64,000 bases of DNA, taken from positions 680,808 to 744,807 of the forward strand of contig JHVP01000001.1 in assembly GCA_000620205.1 (NCBI GenBank), read 5' to 3'. This DNA is from Geodermatophilaceae bacterium URHA0031. Lineage in GTDB: Bacteria; Actinomycetota; Actinomycetes; Mycobacteriales; Geodermatophilaceae. Below are positions 1 through 9,214 of the stretch, piece by piece. Each line of letters opens with the position of its first letter. The first letter of the stretch is position 1. A program made the position numbers and the translations under genes. The notes under the pieces are model-generated. The model was given only the letters and a program-made list of their open reading frames with translations. It had not been told where the DNA came from and searched no databases.

Positions 1-1609
1 CCCACCAGGAGAAGTTCATCAGCAGCTTGGTGAACACCCGGATGAGGAACTGCTGGTCGCGGTAGCCGTCGATCCGGTACACGTGCCAGGCGGCCCAGGC
101 GTGCACCGGCGGGTTGACGTCGCCGAACGCCCACTCGTAGGCCGGCAGCTGGCCGTTGGGGTGCATCGCCCACTCGCGGCACATCAGCACGAGCTGTTCC
201 TTGGCGAAGTCGGGGTCGACGTGCGCCAGCGGGATGGTGTGGAAGGCGGTGTCCCACGCGGCGAACCACGGGTACTCCCACTCGTCGGGCATCGAGATGA
301 CGTCGGCGAGGGCGAGGTGCCGCCAGCCGGTGTTCCGCCGGCCGCGGTGGCGGCGCGCCTCGGGCGCCGGGGCCTCGGGGTCGCCGTCCAGCCACCGGGC
401 GACGTCGAAGCGGTACAGCTGCTTGGTCCAGAGCAGCCCGGCGTAGGCGCGCCGGGCCACGTGCCGGTCCTCGTCGGAGAGCCCGGGGTGGATGACGCCG
501 GCGTAGAAGTCGTCGGCCTCGGTCTTGCGCAGGCCGAGGACCTCGTCGAACTCCGCACCGAACATCTGCTGGTCGGAGTCCTGCTGGCGCAGCCGCAGCT
601 TCACGGTGACGGTCTCGCCGGGCTCGACGGCGTCCCACTCGTACCAGAACGCGGCCTTGGTGCCGGTCACGTCGGGGTTGACCGCGGACTTGTCCTCGTG
701 GACGACGCGGCGGTTGATGCCGTCCTTGGGGTACTCGGTGCTGTTGCGCTCGGCGCCGAAGAGGGCGACGGCGTTGGTCTCGTTGTCGCAGGCCAGCACC
801 TCGGGCGCACCGTCGGCGGCGAGCACCCAGCGGCCGAGGTAGCCGTGCTCGGCGACGACGGTGGGGACATCGGCGTCCGGGGTGAAGGTGAGCGTGGGCT
901 TCCGGTCGTCCAGGCCCCAGGACCACGTGTTGCGGAACCAGACCTGCGGAAGCAGGTGCAGCGGCGCCGCATCGGGGCCGTGGTTGGTGGCGGTGACGGT
1001 GATGCAGACGTCGTCCGGGCCGGCCTTGGCGTAGGTCATCTGGACGTCGAAGAACCGGTCCTCGTCCAGGACCCCGGTGTCGCTGAGCTCGTACTCGCGC
1101 TCCAGCCGGGACCGCTTGGCGTTCTCCTCGCGCAGCTGCGCGTAGGGGTACTCGGCCTGCGGGTAGCGGTAGAGCCACTGCATCCAGGAGTGCGTCGGCG
1201 TGCCGTCGACGGCCCACCAGTGCTCCTTGGCGTCCTCGCCGTGGTTGCCCTCGCCGTTGGTCAGGCCGAACAGCCGCTCCTTGAGGACCGGGTCCTTGCC
1301 GTTCCACATCGCCACGGAGAAGTTGAGGAAGCCGTAGCGGTCGCAGATGCCGCCCAGGCCGTCCTCGCCCCAGCGGTAGGTGCGGGCGACGGCGTGGTCG
1401 AACGGGAAGGACGCCCAGGCGTCGCCGTCGGCGGAGTAGTCCTCGCGGACGGTCCCCCACTGCCGGCCGGCGAGGTACGGGCCCCACGTGCGCCAGGGGG
1501 CGCCCATGTCGCCGGACTCGGCCAGCCGGGCGTGCTCGGCACTGCGGGGTGCGATGGTGTCCTGAGGACCGGGCGGTGGGGTGACGCCGGGAGCGGAGGC
1601 GCCGGGCAC
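1..1609 (-). CDS. MGH1/GH63-type glucosidase, 3' end outside window
   Basis: N-terminal ~536 residues of a large glucosidase of the MGH1/GH63 type, which hydrolyses alpha-glucosides with an (alpha/alpha)6 barrel. The reading frame is open on the minus strand to base 1, so the C-terminal third lies outside. Visible family blocks are WGPYLAGRQWGTVREDYSADG near the start, YRWGEDGLGGICD, LFGLTNGEGNHGED, DGTPTHSWMQWLYRYPQ and, near the edge, LPAYEWAFGDVNPPVHAWA. No ATG lies upstream of the homology. GTG at 1609 gives a short proline-rich leader, and ATG at 1507 would fall just before the conserved WGPYLAGRQWG block. GTG further upstream is also possible. It stands alone, upstream of and codirectional with the window-edge genes. 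Family assignment is strong; the substrate is unknown. Confidence 0.85.
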   Translation of the reverse strand, partial: MPGASAPGVTPPPGPQDTIAPRSAEHARLAESGDMGAPWRTWGPYLAGRQWGTVREDYSADGDAWASFPFDHAVARTYRWGEDGLGGICDRYGFLNFSVAMWNGKDPVLKERLFGLTNGEGNHGEDAKEHWWAVDGTPTHSWMQWLYRYPQAEYPYAQLREENAKRSRLEREYELSDTGVLDEDRFFDVQMTYAKAGPDDVCITVTATNHGPDAAPLHLLPQVWFRNTWSWGLDDRKPTLTFTPDADVPTVVAEHGYLGRWVLAADGAPEVLACDNETNAVALFGAERNSTEYPKDGINRRVVHEDKSAVNPDVTGTKAAFWYEWDAVEPGETVTVKLRLRQQDSDQQMFGAEFDEVLGLRKTEADDFYAGVIHPGLSDEDRHVARRAYAGLLWTKQLYRFDVARWLDGDPEAPAPEARRHRGRRNTGWRHLALADVISMPDEWEYPWFAAWDTAFHTIPLAHVDPDFAKEQLVLMCREWAMHPNGQLPAYEWAFGDVNPPVHAWAAWHVYRIDGYRDQQFLIRVFTKLLMNFSWW

Positions 1610-1736
1610 TGCGGAAGACACGACTTCCACAGTGCCACGGTCTGCGAGTCCAACTGGTTACACCGGTGGACAGACCTCGTCACATTCGTCGACCCCCGTT
1701 GTCAGGTCTTCGACGCGATCGGGGCGCAGCCGCAGG

Positions 1737-3377
1737 TCAGACCGGCAGGTCGAGCCGGTCGGCCAGTTCCCGCTTGACCACCTTGCCGGTGGCGGTCAGC
1801 GGCAGGCTCTCCACCACGCGCACCTCTGGCACCTTGTACGGCGCCATGTTGTCCCGGCACCAGGCGACGACGTCCTCGGCCGAGTCGGTCGCGCCGGGGG
1901 TCAGCATCACGAAGGCGACCGCCCGCTCGCCGGTCTTCGGGTCCGGGACGCCGAGCACCCCCGTGCCGGCGATTCGCGGGTGCCGGCCCAGCAGGAACTC
2001 CACCTCGGTCGGGAAGACGCTCATCCCGTTGACCTTGAGCATCTCCTTGCGCCGGCCCAGGTAGCTCAGGCACCCGTGCTCGTCGAGCTGGCCGCTGTCG
2101 CCGGTGAGCAGCCAGCCGCCCTGCAGCACGTCGGCGGTGGCGTCGGGCCGGCCCCAGTAGCAGGTGAGCAGGGACGGCGACCGCACCGCGATCTCGCCCT
2201 CCTCCCCCACCGGCAGCAGGTCGCCGGTGTCCCGGTCGACGATGACGACGTCGGTGCCGGGCACCGGCAGGCCGCAGAAGATCGGCCGCCCGGCGAGGTC
2301 CCGGTCGGCCAGCCCGCCGGTGAACGTGTCCATCGTGTGCGTCTCGGTCATCCCGAACGCCGCCTCGCGCAGCACCCCGGGCGAGCCGGTGACCTGCGTG
2401 AACCGCTCGCGCAGCGCCGCGTCGAGCTTGGTGACGAACGAGACGGCCAGTGGGACCCGCAGCGACGACAGGTCGCGCCCCTCGGCCTCTGCCCGGTCCA
2501 GCAGCGGGATCCAGGAGTCCACCGGCGCGACCAGCGTGGTGACCCGGTGCTGCTCGATGAGGTCGAGCGCCTCGGCGACGTCCCAGCGGGGCATCAGCAC
2601 GCAGGTCGACCCGTTCACCAGCGGCAGCAGCAGCGCGGCGTCCTCGCCGGCGATCCAGAAGATAGGCAGGAACACCAGCGAGACGTCGTCGGCCGGGGTG
2701 CCCATCGCGGTCAGCGAGCTGGCGGCGGTGTAGAGCATGTGCCGCTGGGTGTGCTCGCACCCCTTGGGCAGCCCCGTCGTCCCGCCGGTGTAGTTCAGCG
2801 CGGCGAGTGCGTCGAGGTCGCCGTCCCCGGTCGGCGTCTCCAGGTCGTCCCGCCCGACGACGTCGGCGATCGCCGCCTCGTCGAGCACGGTGCGGACGGC
2901 GTCGGTGCGCCCGGAGTCGAAGGCGTCCCGGAGGGCGGCGGCGACGAAGGCGAGCTCCGCGCCGGTGTCGGTGAGCTCGTAGCGCACCTCCTCGCCGCGG
3001 AACATCGGGTTGACCGGCACGTGCACCGCGCCGGCCTTGAGCACGGCGTGAAAGGCCAGCACGAACTCCAGGCTGTTGCCCATGAAGACGGCGACCCGGT
3101 CGCCGGGGCGCACCCCGTCGGCGATCAGCTGCGCGGCCAGCCGGTCGCTCTGCCGGTCGAGCTCGGCGTAGCTGAGCGTCCGGTCGCCGAGGACGACAGC
3201 GGCCCGGTCGCCGCGCTCGCGAGCCCAGTGCCGCAGGTGCGCGGTCAGGGTGACCTCGCCGAGGGGGTACCGCACCTCCCGCGGGACGTCGGCCGGCCAG
3301 ACCTGCGCCTGGCGCCGGTGCAGGTCGGCGACGTGCGCGTCGATCTCGACGCGGAACCGGTCACTGAGCTCGGTCAT
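1737..3377 (-). CDS. Fatty-acyl-CoA synthetase (AMP-forming)
   Basis: 546-aa member of the ANL (acyl-CoA synthetase/luciferase) superfamily. It activates a carboxylic acid to an acyl-adenylate and then to the CoA thioester. The P-loop-like YTGGTTGLPKG motif lies near residue 195, the GMTET motif near 340, the hinge/GD block GGWLLTGDSGQLDEHG near 420 and the C-terminal lysine motif LPLTATGKVVKREL at the end, so both catalytic subdomains are complete. It begins 10 bases after the stop of the carboxylase gene upstream on the same strand, so the two are very likely cotranscribed. That suggests activation and carboxylation of the same kind of acyl substrate. Chain length cannot be read from the sequence. 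Confidence 0.9.
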   Translation of the reverse strand: MTELSDRFRVEIDAHVADLHRRQAQVWPADVPREVRYPLGEVTLTAHLRHWARERGDRAAVVLGDRTLSYAELDRQSDRLAAQLIADGVRPGDRVAVFMGNSLEFVLAFHAVLKAGAVHVPVNPMFRGEEVRYELTDTGAELAFVAAALRDAFDSGRTDAVRTVLDEAAIADVVGRDDLETPTGDGDLDALAALNYTGGTTGLPKGCEHTQRHMLYTAASSLTAMGTPADDVSLVFLPIFWIAGEDAALLLPLVNGSTCVLMPRWDVAEALDLIEQHRVTTLVAPVDSWIPLLDRAEAEGRDLSSLRVPLAVSFVTKLDAALRERFTQVTGSPGVLREAAFGMTETHTMDTFTGGLADRDLAGRPIFCGLPVPGTDVVIVDRDTGDLLPVGEEGEIAVRSPSLLTCYWGRPDATADVLQGGWLLTGDSGQLDEHGCLSYLGRRKEMLKVNGMSVFPTEVEFLLGRHPRIAGTGVLGVPDPKTGERAVAFVMLTPGATDSAEDVVAWCRDNMAPYKVPEVRVVESLPLTATGKVVKRELADRLDLPV

Positions 3378-3387
3378 GGCTCTCCCC

Positions 3388-6300
3388 TCACCAGGTGTCG
3401 ATGTTCGGGCGCACCCGGCCCGCCGGGCGGGGCGTCGCCGCGGCCTCCCGGGTGAGCGTGGCGATCCAACGGCGGGTGTCGGCCGGATCGATGACGTCGT
3501 CGATCTCCCAGTGCGCGGCGACGTTGAGGCCAGTGCCGTTGGCGTAGGCGGCGGCGACCGCGGCCTGGTAGGCGGCCTCCCGTTCCGCGTCGTCGGCGAT
3601 GGCGTCCAGCTCGCGGCGCATGCCCAGCCGGACCGCGCCCTCCAGGCCCATCGGGCCGAACTCGCTGGTCGGCCAGCCGACGGCGAAGCGGGGCACCTTC
3701 ATGCTGCCGCCGGCCATCGCCTGCGCGCCGAGCCCGTAGGCCTTGCGGACGACGACCGTGCCCATCGGCACCGAGAGGTTGGCGCCGGTGACGAACAGCC
3801 GGGAGAAGTGCCGCACCGTCGCCGTCTTCTCCGACTCCGGGCCGACCATGAAGCCCGGGGTGTCGCAGAGGGAGACGACCGGTAGCCGGTGCGCGTCGCA
3901 CAGCTGCAGGAAGCGGGCGGCCTTGTCCGCGGCGTCGGCGTCGATGGCGCCGCCGAGGTGGGTGGGCACGTTGGCGATCACCCCGACCGGGGCGCCCTCG
4001 ACCCGGGCCAGCGCGGTGATCATGCCGGTGCCCCAGCCGTCGCGGAGCTCGAGCACCGAGTCCTCGTCGGCGAGCGCGGCCAGCACGGCGCGCATGTCGT
4101 AGACCCGCTTGCGGTTCTCCGGGACGAGGTGTCGCAGCAGCCGCTGGTCGGGCGCCGTCCAGTCCTCGACCGGGCCCTGGAAGTAGCCGAGGTACTTCTT
4201 CGCCGCCGCGACTGCGGCCGCGTCGTCGGCGACCCGGAGGTCGACGACGCCGTTGGCGTGCTGGACGTCGATGGGGCCGATGTCCTCGGGGGCGACGACG
4301 CCCAGCCCGCCGCCCTCGATCATCGCGGGGCCGCCCATGCCGATGTTGGCGTCCTCGGTGGCGATGATGACGTCGCACGTGCCCAGCAGCGCGGCGTTGC
4401 CGGCGAAGCAGCGCCCGGACGCGATCCCGACCAGCGGCACCAGGCCTGACAGCTTCCCGAACAGCGCGAACGCCGCCGTGTCCAGCGCGGAGACGACGGG
4501 CAGGTCGACGTCGCCGGGCCGGCCGCCACCGCCCTCGGCGAACAGGACGACGGGCAGCCGGCGGGTCTCGGCGAGCTCGAAGAGCCGGTCCTTCTTCAGG
4601 TGGCCGCGCATGCCCTGGGTGCCGGCGAGCACCGTGTAGTCGTAGGAGACGACGACCGCCGGGCTGCGGTCGATGTCGGCCAGCCCGCCGATGACGCCGT
4701 CGGCGGGCGTGCGTTCCTGCAGCTCCTGCTGGCTGCGGCGGCGCTCCTGAGCGGCGAAGACGAGCGGGCCGTACTCGAGGAAGCTGCCCTCGTCGACGAG
4801 GTCGGCCAGGTTCTCCCGGGCCGTGCGCCGGCCCGCGGCGTGCCGTCGCTGCACCGCGTCGGTGCGGTGTTCGTCGAGCCCCAGCTCGTGCCGCCTGCGG
4901 ACCTCGGCGAGGTCGGGTCGCTCGGCGTCGAGGTCGTGGGCCTCGGCGGCGTGGGAGTGCTCGGCGTCCCCGTGCTCGACGGTGGCGAGCAGCTGCCCCT
5001 GGCGGACGGTGTCGCCGGGCTTCACCTCGATCCGGCGGACGGTGCCGCCGGCGGACAGGGCGACGACGTGCTCCATCTTCATCGCCTCGAGGACGAGGAC
5101 CGTCCCGCCGGGCTCCACGGTCGTCCCGGCCGATGCCTCGATGGTGACGACGGTGCCGGGGACGGGGGCGAGCAGCGTGTCCTCGTCTCCCTGGACCTCG
5201 GATTCGGGCTGGACCGGAGCCGGGGCCAGCTCGGCGACGTGCTCGTCGACGAACGTGGTGGTGGCCCGCCCGGCGAGGACGTCGGGGTGAGCGAGCAGCG
5301 CGCGGAGGAACGCGGTGTTGGTGGCGACGCCGCGGACGTCGAACTCGGCCAGCGCCCGGTCGGCGTGCCGGAGGGAGTCGACGAGGTCGCCGGACCGATC
5401 GTGCACGACGACCTTCGCCAGCAGGGAGTCGTAGCGCAGGCCCTGCTCGGCGCCGACGCGGGCCGCGGTGTCAATCCGGATGCCCGGGCCGCCCGGGAGG
5501 CCCAGCGCGGTGATCGTGCCGCCGGACTCCGCGTTGACGCGGGCCTGGACGGCCCAGCCCAGCGGGCGGGGCGGGCCGTCGGCGAGGCCCAGGTCGGCGA
5601 GGGTGGCGCCGGTGGCCACCCGGAGCTGGAGCCGGACGAGGTCCAGCCCGAGGGTCTCCTCGGTGACGGTGTGCTCGACCTGGAGCCGGGGGTTGCACTC
5701 GAGGAACACGTACGGCTCGCCGGTGACCAGGAACTCGACGGTGGCCAGGCCGACGAGGCCGGCCTCCCGGGCCAGGGTCGCGGCGGCGCGGTGCAGCTGG
5801 GCGCGGAGGTCCGCGGACAGCCGGTCGGCGGGGGCGATCTCGACGATCTTCTGCCGGTGCCGTTGCAGCGAGCAGTCCCGGTCGCCGAGGGCGATCACCG
5901 ATCCGTCGGCGTCGCCCAGGACCTGCACCTCGATGTGCCGGGCGCCGTCCAGCAGGGCCTCGGCGAACAGTGCGCCGTCGCCGAAGGCGGCCTGCGCCTC
6001 CGAGGAGGCCCGTTGCAGCGCGGACTTCACGTCGTCCCCACGGCGCAGCACGCGGGTACCGCGCCCTCCCCCGCCGGCGCGGGCCTTGAGCATCACGGCG
6101 CCGGTGTCGTCGAGCAGGTCGGCGACGGTGGCGGCGTCGACGCCGGCCGGCGTGCCGCGGAGCACCGGGATGTCCGCCGTCCCGGCCAGCGCCCGGGCGA
6201 GGACCTTGTCACCGAACAGGTCGAGGGTGCCGGGCGAGGGACCGACGAAGGTGACCTCGGCGGTGGCGCAGGCGGCGGCGAGGTCGGAGTTCTCGGACAG

Positions 6301-6555
6301 GAAGCCGTAGCCGGGGTGCAGCAGGTCGCAGCCGGTGGCGGTCGCGGCCTGCACGACCGCTGCCACGTTGAGGTAGCCGGCCGGTCCGCTGCCGGGCAAG
6401 GCGTAGGTGTCGTCGGCCGCGGCGAGGTGTGGGGCCTCTGGCTCGTCGGCGGCCGCGACGGCCACGGACGTCATCCCCTCGGCCGCCGCCGCCCGGGCGA
6501 TGCGGACGGCGATCTCCCCGCGGTTGGCGATCAGGAGGCGATGGAGGTCGGCCAC
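3388..6555 (-). CDS. Single-chain acyl-CoA carboxylase (BC-BCCP-CT)
   Basis: About 1055 aa carrying all three parts of a biotin-dependent acyl-CoA carboxylase in one chain. The biotin carboxylase/ATP-grasp domain opens with LHRLLIANRGEIAVRIARAA. A biotinyl domain has the attachment motif EAMKMEHVV near residue 505. A carboxyltransferase pair fills the second half (AGTQGMRGHLKKDRL, GGGGRPGD, and LCDTPGFMVGPESE near residue 890). The start is set at GTG 6555, directly before LHRLLIANRG. The frame stays open to an ATG at 6615, but those 20 residues do not resemble the family. Most actinobacterial acyl-CoA carboxylases are split into AccA and AccD chains, so the fused form marks a separate subfamily. 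It precedes the acyl-CoA ligase in a likely operon. Confidence 0.88.
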   Translation of the reverse strand: MADLHRLLIANRGEIAVRIARAAAAEGMTSVAVAAADEPEAPHLAAADDTYALPGSGPAGYLNVAAVVQAATATGCDLLHPGYGFLSENSDLAAACATAEVTFVGPSPGTLDLFGDKVLARALAGTADIPVLRGTPAGVDAATVADLLDDTGAVMLKARAGGGGRGTRVLRRGDDVKSALQRASSEAQAAFGDGALFAEALLDGARHIEVQVLGDADGSVIALGDRDCSLQRHRQKIVEIAPADRLSADLRAQLHRAAATLAREAGLVGLATVEFLVTGEPYVFLECNPRLQVEHTVTEETLGLDLVRLQLRVATGATLADLGLADGPPRPLGWAVQARVNAESGGTITALGLPGGPGIRIDTAARVGAEQGLRYDSLLAKVVVHDRSGDLVDSLRHADRALAEFDVRGVATNTAFLRALLAHPDVLAGRATTTFVDEHVAELAPAPVQPESEVQGDEDTLLAPVPGTVVTIEASAGTTVEPGGTVLVLEAMKMEHVVALSAGGTVRRIEVKPGDTVRQGQLLATVEHGDAEHSHAAEAHDLDAERPDLAEVRRRHELGLDEHRTDAVQRRHAAGRRTARENLADLVDEGSFLEYGPLVFAAQERRRSQQELQERTPADGVIGGLADIDRSPAVVVSYDYTVLAGTQGMRGHLKKDRLFELAETRRLPVVLFAEGGGGRPGDVDLPVVSALDTAAFALFGKLSGLVPLVGIASGRCFAGNAALLGTCDVIIATEDANIGMGGPAMIEGGGLGVVAPEDIGPIDVQHANGVVDLRVADDAAAVAAAKKYLGYFQGPVEDWTAPDQRLLRHLVPENRKRVYDMRAVLAALADEDSVLELRDGWGTGMITALARVEGAPVGVIANVPTHLGGAIDADAADKAARFLQLCDAHRLPVVSLCDTPGFMVGPESEKTATVRHFSRLFVTGANLSVPMGTVVVRKAYGLGAQAMAGGSMKVPRFAVGWPTSEFGPMGLEGAVRLGMRRELDAIADDAEREAAYQAAVAAAYANGTGLNVAAHWEIDDVIDPADTRRWIATLTREAAATPRPAGRVRPNIDTW

Positions 6556-6619
6556 CCCGCGATGCTCGCACGCCTGCCTCGGCGGCATGTGGTCGCCGTC
6601 ACCTCCTGTGGACACAGCA

Positions 6620-6651
6620 CCGCCCCGCCCTCCGAGAGGAGAGCGGGGCGG
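6620..6651 (-). terminator. Hairpin terminator
   Basis: Nine-base inverted arms CCGCCCCGC and GCGGGGCGG enclose a 14-base loop that can itself pair (CTCC/GGAG). It starts about 23 bases beyond the stop of the small membrane protein gene (stop at 6674, minus strand) and before the carboxylase start, where a terminator is expected. There is no U tract, as is usual in high-GC actinobacteria. Confidence 0.6.
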
Positions 6652-6673
6652 CGAGCACCGGCCGCGATCGGTG

Positions 6674-7111
6674 TCAGCCGCCGGCGTAGGCAGAAACGCC
6701 GAAGTGCCGCTTGCCCTGGGCGTCCTCCTGCACGAGCACGGTGTAGGCCTGCCCGTTGATGACCGCGGCGCAGGTGTCGCCGTCGCACTCGACGGTCTCC
6801 ACCTGCGCGCCCTGGGTGGCGACGTTCTGCGCGACGGCGGCCTCGGTGTCGGAGTTCCGGTCGTCGATGCGGTCCTTCCAGAGCATCACGCCGGCGATCG
6901 CGACCGCCGCGACGATGACGGCGACCATCAGCGCGATCAGCGTGGCGGTGTGCCGGGCGATCCAGCCGGGCTCGGAGTCGGTCTCCTCGACGTTGCCGAG
7001 GGTGCCCTCGCTGACCGACGGGGCCGGGGTCTCCTGCTCCAGGGAGGTAGCGCCAGCCGGCGGCGGGGCGGCGGCGTTCGGGTCGGTCGGGGTCGTGCCG
7101 TCGGTGCTCAT
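6674..7111 (-). CDS. Single-pass membrane protein, function unknown
   Basis: 145 aa starting at ATG 7111 (MSTDGTTPTD). The N-terminal ~50 residues are acidic and proline/alanine-rich. A hydrophobic segment (LIALMVAVIVAAVAIAGVML) forms one membrane span near residues 58-78. The remainder is a small outer domain with two cysteines (VECDGDTCAAVING) that could form a disulfide, ending in a glycine/alanine tail. The order suggests an N-in, C-out protein. No family was recognised. The frame stays open far upstream over the next gene, but that part is a shadow of the protease gene. Followed by a clear hairpin terminator. Confidence 0.7.
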   Translation of the reverse strand: MSTDGTTPTDPNAAAPPPAGATSLEQETPAPSVSEGTLGNVEETDSEPGWIARHTATLIALMVAVIVAAVAIAGVMLWKDRIDDRNSDTEAAVAQNVATQGAQVETVECDGDTCAAVINGQAYTVLVQEDAQGKRHFGVSAYAGG

Positions 7112-7212
7112 CAGGGCGTGCCTCTTCTGGGTGCGGGGTCTGGGATGGCCGGGGCGTCGTACTGCTCGCCGGCTGCCCCCACGGTGCCACAGCTCCCTGT
7201 GCCGCCCGCCGG

Positions 7213-8142
7213 TCAGAGGTCGGGAGCGCACTCCCCCGCGCCCAGCTGCGCCAGCCCGGTGAGGTCGCCGTCGGCGAAGTCGAGGACGTCGGACGTCGTC
7301 GGGTACATCAGCTGCTGCGGGTCGTCGACGTGGTCCAGCCCGACGAGATGGGCGAGCTCGTGCAGGACGACCGCGCGGACGACGGCCGCACCGCCGGGCC
7401 AGGTCAGCATGTCGGCGAGTTGAGCCGCATCGAGATCGACGGCACCGGTCACGTAGACGGCCGGACCGTCGCCCACCGACAGCGCCCGGCTGCCACCGAG
7501 GCCAGCGACGTCGGCGGCGAAGTCCGGCTGCTTGGCCACCGTGTCCCAGGTGATGAGGACGGGCGCCCAGCGGTCCCCGTACCGGTCGGGCTGGAAGGGC
7601 TCCCGCTGCCCGGTCGGGTCCTCGTCGGTGGCGCCGTCCTCGACGAACTGCAGGCCGGTCACCTGCGAGATCCGGGCGACGGCGTCCCGGACCAGCTGGT
7701 CCCCGCCGACGGGTGCGTTGTCCGGGCGGACGACGTAGTGCACCGGCCGGCACGGGTCGTAGGCCACCGGGGTGACGCCGTCGTCCTGGTGCTGCACGAA
7801 GGCGTAGGAGCCCCCGGCGGCGGGTGGGGTCATCGGCGTGCCGAGCGGGTCGTCGGAGGAGTCGCCGCCCGGCGAGGGCACGTTCGGCGGAGCGGACGCC
7901 CCAGCCACAGGTGGCGCAGCCAGCAGCCCGACGTGGGAGCCGACGAGGCCCAACCCGACGAGGGCGGCGCCGCCGATGTTCGACCAGTTGCGCCGCTTGC
8001 GCCGTCGCGGCTCCCGAGGGGTCCAGCTGCGCCAGGGCTCTGGCGGCGCGAGGGCGTGCGCCACCTCGTCGTGGACCCACTGCGGGATCCGGCCCGTGGG
8101 CGAGGAGGGCAGCGTGCGTCCCTCGTCGTTCTGGTGTCGCAC
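7213..8142 (-). CDS. Membrane-anchored matrixin-like zinc metalloprotease
   Basis: 309 aa from GTG 8142, which sits behind GGGGGA. After a basic stretch (PREPRRRKRRNWSN) comes a hydrophobic anchor or signal (IGGAALVGLGLVGSHVGLLAA) around residues 55-78, then a proline/glycine linker, then a protease domain. The zinc motif HELAHLVGLDH is complete near residue 265 and is followed by the Met-turn-like QLMYPTTSD. The domain (VHYVVRPDNAPVGGDQLVRDAVARISQVTGLQF) resembles peptidase M10-like secreted proteins of actinobacteria. Likely acts outside the membrane; substrate unknown. Confidence 0.8.
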   Translation of the reverse strand: MRHQNDEGRTLPSSPTGRIPQWVHDEVAHALAPPEPWRSWTPREPRRRKRRNWSNIGGAALVGLGLVGSHVGLLAAPPVAGASAPPNVPSPGGDSSDDPLGTPMTPPAAGGSYAFVQHQDDGVTPVAYDPCRPVHYVVRPDNAPVGGDQLVRDAVARISQVTGLQFVEDGATDEDPTGQREPFQPDRYGDRWAPVLITWDTVAKQPDFAADVAGLGGSRALSVGDGPAVYVTGAVDLDAAQLADMLTWPGGAAVVRAVVLHELAHLVGLDHVDDPQQLMYPTTSDVLDFADGDLTGLAQLGAGECAPDL

Positions 8143-8228
8143 GTGTCCCCCACCGACTGGCCGTCTGCATTCCGCTTCTTGGTACCGGAGCGCGAGGCCC
8201 CCGGACGAGCCCTTGTCGCCCAGAGGGG

Positions 8229-8984
8229 TCAGGCGGCGGGCAGCAGGTCCCAGCTCTCGACACCGATCGCGTCGGCCTCGGTGCGCGACAGAGTGCCGAC
8301 GGCGACGAGCCGGTCCAGCACGTGCGCCTGCCGGGTGGCGGCCATGTCGGGGTGCAGGAACGGGTCGTAGGCGGACGGCGCCTGGAAGAGGCCGGCGAGC
8401 AGGGTGGCCTGCGGCCAACTGAGGTCGGCGGGCTCGACGCCGAAGTAGCCCTCGGTGGCGGCGGTCAGGCCGTAGAAGCCGTGGCCGTAGTAGCCGTCGT
8501 CGAGGTACATCCGGAGCAGCTGGTCCTTGCTCCAGGCGGCGTCGAGCTTGAGCGCGAGGACGACGGACTGCACGCGGTCGGCGACGCCCTGCCGGCCGCC
8601 GGCGTAGAGGTTCTTGGCGAGCTGCTGGTCGAGGGTGGAGCCGCCCACGTCGTTGCCGGTGAGCGCACCCCACCCGGCCCGGACGGCGCCGATCGCGTCG
8701 ATGCCGATGTGGTGCTCGAAGCGGCTGTCCTCGGTGGCGATCAGCGCCTGGGCGAGGTCGTCCGGGACGTCGCCCTGCAGTGGTGTGCCGCCGTTGGCGG
8801 CGAGCTCCGCGGAGACGCGCTGCTGGGCGTCGTCGACGGACGGCGTGACCACCCAGGCGATGCCGAGCAGGACGGCGAGGGTGACGACGAGGGCGGCGAG
8901 CGCTCGCCCGAACCGGCGGAGAGCCGTGAGCGCGCGGCGGGGAGGGGCAGCTCGGTCCTGCGACCGCGCAGCGGACGTCACCAC
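8229..8984 (-). CDS. Monofunctional peptidoglycan glycosyltransferase (GT51)
   Basis: About 251 aa, one membrane helix (LAALVVTLAVLLGIAWVV) followed by a GT51 domain that polymerises lipid II into glycan strands. Catalytic motifs are present: ATEDSRFEHHIG with the key Glu, GGSTLDQQLAKNLY, and MYLDDGYYGHGFYGL. There is no transpeptidase domain, so this is the monofunctional type. The chosen GTG at 8984 follows an AGGAGG ten bases upstream; an in-frame ATG at 9044 would add 20 arginine-rich residues without a ribosome binding site. Codirectional with the protease gene 86 bases downstream. Confidence 0.82.
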   Translation of the reverse strand: MVTSAARSQDRAAPPRRALTALRRFGRALAALVVTLAVLLGIAWVVTPSVDDAQQRVSAELAANGGTPLQGDVPDDLAQALIATEDSRFEHHIGIDAIGAVRAGWGALTGNDVGGSTLDQQLAKNLYAGGRQGVADRVQSVVLALKLDAAWSKDQLLRMYLDDGYYGHGFYGLTAATEGYFGVEPADLSWPQATLLAGLFQAPSAYDPFLHPDMAATRQAHVLDRLVAVGTLSRTEADAIGVESWDLLPAA

Positions 8985-9214
8985 TGCCTGGTCGCCTCCT
9001 GATCGCCGCGGACGCCTCGGGTCGGGCCGCCATCCGCTGATCATGGGACGCCGACCGGCTGGGAGGTGACTGTCAGTAGCCTCGGTTCACCCCATCGGGC
9101 GACGTCCGCCCGTTGCCTCGTCTCGATGAACGTCCGGTCAGGCGGTCGACGGTGTCGCTGCAGCGACGTCGTCTGCGCTCGACCTCGTGTGCTCCTGATC
9201 CGTACCGTGCCGCC

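Noticed and set aside
83..1777. Long plus-strand ORF (564 aa) over the glucosidase
   Set aside because: Valine/glycine-rich shadow of the minus-strand gene, with no family motif.
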